Assembly (NCBI RefSeq): GCF_005280735.1
Contig: NZ_CP040078.1
Coordinates: forward strand, 682,001 to 746,000
Reading direction: 5' to 3'
Origin: Trinickia violacea
GTDB lineage: Bacteria; Pseudomonadota; Gammaproteobacteria; Burkholderiales; Burkholderiaceae
DNA length: 64,000 nucleotides
Under the pieces are notes generated by a model. That model was not told the origin of the DNA and did no database searches. It saw nothing but the letters and a program-made list of their open reading frames with translations. The number at the start of each line of letters is the position of its first letter. Within the stretch, counting starts at the first letter, position 1. The position numbers were made by a program, and so were the translations under genes. Positions 59,148 through 64,000 of the stretch are shown here, in pieces.

Positions 59148-59176
59148 GATGAGGGGCCTGACGGGCCCCTCATCTT
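59148..59176 (+). terminator. Rho-independent terminator of plcN
   Basis: GATGAGGGGCC pairs with GGCCCCTCATC around a short loop, followed by TTTTT. A second hairpin just upstream (AACCCGC/GCGGGTT, 59123-59143) may add to it. Confidence 0.88.
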
Positions 59177-59208
59177 TTTGCACGGTGGCACTCGGCGTCG
59201 AGCCGATT

Positions 59209-59373
59209 TCAGCTTTTTCTCGACGTTTGCGCGACAAATGGCGTGGGTACGTGTTGGACCTGCTCGCTTCCGCACTTGGGGCAAGGCGGATGCGCCTTCT
59301 CATGTTCGGCGAGGTGTTCGATATGCTCGAACGTTTCACCGCACTTCTCACAACGATATTGGTAAGTCGGCAT
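59209..59373 (-). CDS. FmdB-family zinc ribbon protein
   Basis: The 54-residue product is MPTYQYRCEKCGETFEHIEH, then AHPPCPKCGSEQVQHVPTPF, with two CxxC zinc-binding pairs. The start at 59373 has GGAGG upstream. An earlier ATG adds 13 non-conserved residues. FmdB-like proteins are small putative regulators. No nearby formamidase or amidase gene is visible, so the role here is unknown. Confidence 0.85.
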   Translation of the reverse strand: MPTYQYRCEKCGETFEHIEHLAEHEKAHPPCPKCGSEQVQHVPTPFVAQTSRKS

Positions 59374-59613
59374 GGCAGTCCTCCGGCACGAGTCCTGCAC
59401 GTGCTTGCCCAACAGCGCTGCGGGCGGTGTGCGGCACTCTATCGACTCATTGTAGTGCAGGAAAATGAGCCGATCGGACGGCGTTTAGCGCGAATCGAAG
59501 TGCGGACTGACGTGCTGAATGCAAGGAAACCGACAGGATTCTTCTTGCGGCGCGAAGCCCCAGTGGGCTCATCGTCCCGTCATGACGACGGGACGACATC
59601 GTTTACCGATCGC

Positions 59614-59937
59614 TTAAGGATTGCTTTGCGGCACGTCTTCCGCGACACGCAGCGCGGCGTGAGCCGCAACCAGCAACATGGCGTCGTGCTCGCGCAGGGA
59701 CGCATCGACGGCGTTCAACGCCTTATGAAGTTCGTGGCGTCCTTCTTCGGTCGAATTGCCGTTGTCGAACACGAGTTCGGCTTCCTTTCGTAGCCGCTTA
59801 ATGAGCTTGGCAGCGCAGCGGCTGTCGAGCGTGCCGTTATGAACGAATGCACTGATTTGGAGCGTAAGCGCCGCTAGCGTGGCCTCGGTGGTTTGGTTGA
59901 GATTTTCTAATTCGTCAGACGACGATCGCTTGCTCAT
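59614..59937 (-). CDS. Hypothetical protein, 107 residues
   Basis: The product is helical and hydrophilic, starting MSKRSSSDELENLNQTTEAT, with a conserved-looking DSRCAAKLIKRLRKEAELVF and ALNAVDASLREHDAMLLVAA. GGAGAAG precedes the ATG. No domain was recognised. It is transcribed in the same direction as the FmdB-like gene downstream, with a 240-base gap, so it is probably independent. Confidence 0.65.
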   Translation of the reverse strand: MSKRSSSDELENLNQTTEATLAALTLQISAFVHNGTLDSRCAAKLIKRLRKEAELVFDNGNSTEEGRHELHKALNAVDASLREHDAMLLVAAHAALRVAEDVPQSNP

Positions 59938-60078
59938 CGAGCTTCTCCGATGTGCGTTCGGTTGAAAAACACTGGATAGACGCTGCGGTATATGCGGCTC
60001 CGTGGACGTCCGATGGGTAGAGCGATCTATTCTAATAGACGATCCTGTATTTATCGACCGCCGGCGAGCGTGAAGCCG

Positions 60079-60651
60079 TCAACTCCACGCAGCCGTGACG
60101 TTTCCGCCGAGCCGCAAATTGATGAACGGCCGGCGCGTCGCCATCAGGGCTGGCAGGCGTGGATCGTGGAAGCGCGCGTAGTAGGGCTCCATCCAGGCGA
60201 GGTCGCTTTCGAAAGTCCACGGAAACAGCTTTTGTGGCGTCGCGCTATAGGCGGAAAAACTGTCGGGGTTTTGCACGGCTTCGATGAGCACGTTCGCGAG
60301 CCGCTTGATGGCGCCATGATTCTCGTCATAAAGATCGACGCCCCGCGCCCGCGCCAATTCAGCCGTGAAAACGAGGGGAAGGAGATCCAACAAGCACGTT
60401 TTGTCCCCGGCGTCCGCGGCCTTGTTGACTCGCTCGATAAAGGCGTGGAGCGGCGCGATCTCGCGACTGTACCCCGCAGGGTCGTCGTAGAAGCCGGGGA
60501 CGTCGATCGAGGCCAGCGGCGGCGGGACCTCGCACGCTTGCGCTTGCTCGGGGGCGTAAGTGAAAGCGACGAACGCGAAGGCTGATGCGATGACGGCAAG
60601 TGTGTGCCGTGCGCGCGCTCGATGATCCTTCTGAATCGTCGCGTCAAACAT
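60079..60651 (-). CDS. Secreted or membrane-anchored hypothetical protein
   Basis: The 190-residue product begins MFDATIQKDHRARARHTLAV with a hydrophobic signal segment (IASAFAFVAFTYAP) and a mature part with two cysteines. A helix-rich domain follows (AGYSREIAPLHAFIERVNKA, KTCLLDLLPLVFTAELARAR). The ATG at 60651 overlaps the end of the DoxX gene by eight bases, so translation is coupled. Upstream codons in the same frame fall in the DoxX gene and are not part of it. The function is unknown. Confidence 0.7.
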   Translation of the reverse strand: MFDATIQKDHRARARHTLAVIASAFAFVAFTYAPEQAQACEVPPPLASIDVPGFYDDPAGYSREIAPLHAFIERVNKAADAGDKTCLLDLLPLVFTAELARARGVDLYDENHGAIKRLANVLIEAVQNPDSFSAYSATPQKLFPWTFESDLAWMEPYYARFHDPRLPALMATRRPFINLRLGGNVTAAWS

Positions 60652-60988
60652 AGGCGGCTCCCACCACTGCGAGCAGCGCTGAAAAAACCAGTGCCGGGGC
60701 AAAGTGGCGAAGCGGTTCTTTATTGCGCGCGAGCGTGGCAAGCACGCCAGCCATGATCGCGGCGAGCAGCCCGAGCCCCCAAAGCCGCGTGGTATGCACG
60801 AACAAAAGCACGGCCCCAATCAGCTCGAGCCCGCCGCAAACCAAATTGAAGCCGGCCGGATAGCCCCAGCGCGCGAAGTCTTGCTTCACGGTGCCGCGTC
60901 CCGAGAGATTGATCGCTGCCGCCACCGCGAACAGGCCCGACACGAGCGTCGCAGCAATCGTCGTAACGAGTGAGTGGTTCCATTCCAT
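60644..60988 (-). CDS. DoxX-like small membrane protein
   Basis: The 114-residue product has four hydrophobic helices (LVTTIAATLVSGLFAVAAAI, AGFNLVCGGLELIGAVLLFV, LGLLAAIMAGVLATLA, APALVFSALLAVVGAAYV), with the DoxX-like pattern of Gly/Ala and a polar FARWGYP loop. GGAGAGC precedes the ATG. DoxX proteins sit in the inner membrane and often aid redox or thiosulfate-related processes. The gene is divergent from a TetR gene with a large inverted repeat in between, so it is probably repressed by that regulator. Confidence 0.82.
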   Translation of the reverse strand: MEWNHSLVTTIAATLVSGLFAVAAAINLSGRGTVKQDFARWGYPAGFNLVCGGLELIGAVLLFVHTTRLWGLGLLAAIMAGVLATLARNKEPLRHFAPALVFSALLAVVGAAYV

Positions 60989-61045
60989 CTTTGCTCTCCA
61001 TGAAAAAGCCGTCAAAAAGGTCGTCCAGCAAACGGCGACAAGACG

Positions 61046-61091
61046 AGACTCATCAGTCTCGTTGCGGAGCGTAAACGAGACTGATGAGTCT
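61046..61091. promoter_or_regulatory. Large operator-like inverted repeat between DoxX and TetR genes
   Basis: AGACTCATCAGTCTCGTT at 61046-61063 is the exact reverse complement of 61074-61091, with a ten-base spacer. Each arm itself holds a GAGACT...AGTCT dyad. This looks like two TetR-dimer sites in the divergent promoter. Confidence 0.85.
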
Positions 61092-61127
61092 TGTCAATGA
61101 TCAGGCGATCTGTTATTTCTTCTGTCC

Positions 61128-61730
61128 ATGAACTCATCACCTATTCCCGACCTGACGCCGCTGCAACGCCGCAAGCGGTCCGCGATTCTCGACGGCGCAG
61201 AAGCCGTCTTCCTGCGCGAAGGCTTCAGCCTTGCGACCATGGACGACGTGGCCGCCGCCGCAGGCGTCGGCAAGCAGACGGTCTACCGCCACTTCAAATC
61301 GAAGGAGGCGCTGTTCGTCGGCTTGGTCGTATCGAAGTGTGTGCAATTCGGCGAAGTCGTCAGCGCTCGAAGCGAATCAAGCGACGGTTCACCCGAAGCG
61401 GTATTGCGAGAGTTGGGATGGTCGCTCGCCCGTAACCTCATTACGCCCGACAAATTGCGGCTCTATCGCGCGGTCGTTGCCGAGGCGGAGCGTTTTCCCG
61501 AACTCGGCAAGGTCTTTTACGAACACGGCGCAAAACCGGTACGCGCGTTTGCGGCGGAGATTCTGAGGCAGCGTTTCGACAAGAAGACGGCCGCCATCAG
61601 GGCGTCGACGTTCGTTCAAATCGTGCTGGGCGACACGCACCTCGAGTTGACGCTCGGCTATGAGGTGCCTGATGTAGAGGCGCGTCTCGCGGCGCAGATC
61701 GAAGAAGCGTTGGAAGCCGCGCTTCGCTGA
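61128..61730 (+). CDS. TetR/AcrR-family transcriptional regulator
   Basis: The 200-residue protein has an N-terminal helix-turn-helix (SAILDGAEAVFLREGFSLAT, MDDVAAAAGVGKQTVYRHFK) and an AefR-like C-terminal domain (LITPDKLRLYRAVVAEAERF, IRASTFVQIVLGDTHLELTL). It faces the DoxX-like gene. The two-armed inverted repeat at 61046 lies about 35 bases upstream of its start, so autorepression and repression of the DoxX operon are likely. Confidence 0.92.
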   Translation: MNSSPIPDLTPLQRRKRSAILDGAEAVFLREGFSLATMDDVAAAAGVGKQTVYRHFKSKEALFVGLVVSKCVQFGEVVSARSESSDGSPEAVLRELGWSLARNLITPDKLRLYRAVVAEAERFPELGKVFYEHGAKPVRAFAAEILRQRFDKKTAAIRASTFVQIVLGDTHLELTLGYEVPDVEARLAAQIEEALEAALR

Positions 61731-61844
61731 TACGAGCCAAGCGCGGGCACACCGCTAAGCGTGCAGGACGAGCTTTTGCACGCGCCAGTTCAGAAGCTCG
61801 GCGACATAGAGCACGTTCGGCGCGAGTACGGATCGAAAACGGTG

Positions 61845-64000
<2,156 letters not shown>

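Overview
The window looks like part of a Burkholderiales chromosome, most likely Burkholderia sensu lato (Paraburkholderia or Caballeronia type). The clues are GC-rich codon use, several H-NS proteins of the 'TWSGRGR.PAW' type, a four-beta-type trimeric porin, a Tat-exported phosphocholine phospholipase C, and a GDP-deoxymannose exopolysaccharide locus. This placement is inferred from gene content. No rRNA, tRNA, integrase, transposase or CRISPR array was recognised.

Region 1 (1-24.3 kb) reads as accessory DNA. Its base composition is visibly less GC-rich than the right part. It carries many small conserved-hypothetical genes and several broken ones: a gene with an in-frame TGA at 2609, a cut DUF3592-type gene at 4155, a glycine-zipper remnant at 5048 and a GGDEF remnant at 20510. 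It also holds functional modules. These are a DNA end-joining operon (ligD, ku and a MerR-TPR regulator, 7264-11660), a hybrid histidine kinase facing a single-domain response regulator (11708-14047), an aminotransferase-MATE exporter pair (17765-20401), and a divergent pair of unusual H-NS proteins (22192-23830), one of which has three H-NS DNA-binding modules and a histone-H1-like tail.

Region 2 (24.3-31.7 kb) has a GntP-type permease, small secreted proteins, a canonical H-NS protein, an orphan formaldehyde-activating enzyme (fae), and a translationally coupled aldo/keto reductase-succinate semialdehyde dehydrogenase pair. Palindromic repeats flank that pair and a strong terminator closes it.

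Region 3 (31.7-41.4 kb) is an exopolysaccharide locus. rmd and gmd make a GDP-6-deoxyhexose. An acyltransferase, a secreted beta-propeller-like protein, a Wzx flippase and a fused double glycosyltransferase follow.

Region 4 (41.4-49.6 kb) is a catabolic cluster: BON protein, porin, acyl-CoA synthetase, fumarylacetoacetate-hydrolase-family enzyme and two-domain extradiol-type dioxygenase on the minus strand. Facing them are a TetR regulator, two YciI-family proteins and a nitroreductase. Two clean inverted repeats in the divergent promoter region look like TetR operators.

Region 5 (49.6-64 kb) has two more acyltransferases, a 47-residue membrane protein before galU, a coupled TPR/ATP-grasp plus SerC-paralogue pair that may make a small molecule, phospholipase C, small zinc-ribbon and hypothetical genes, a DoxX-TetR divergent unit with a large operator-like inverted repeat, and a large glycoside hydrolase running off the right edge.
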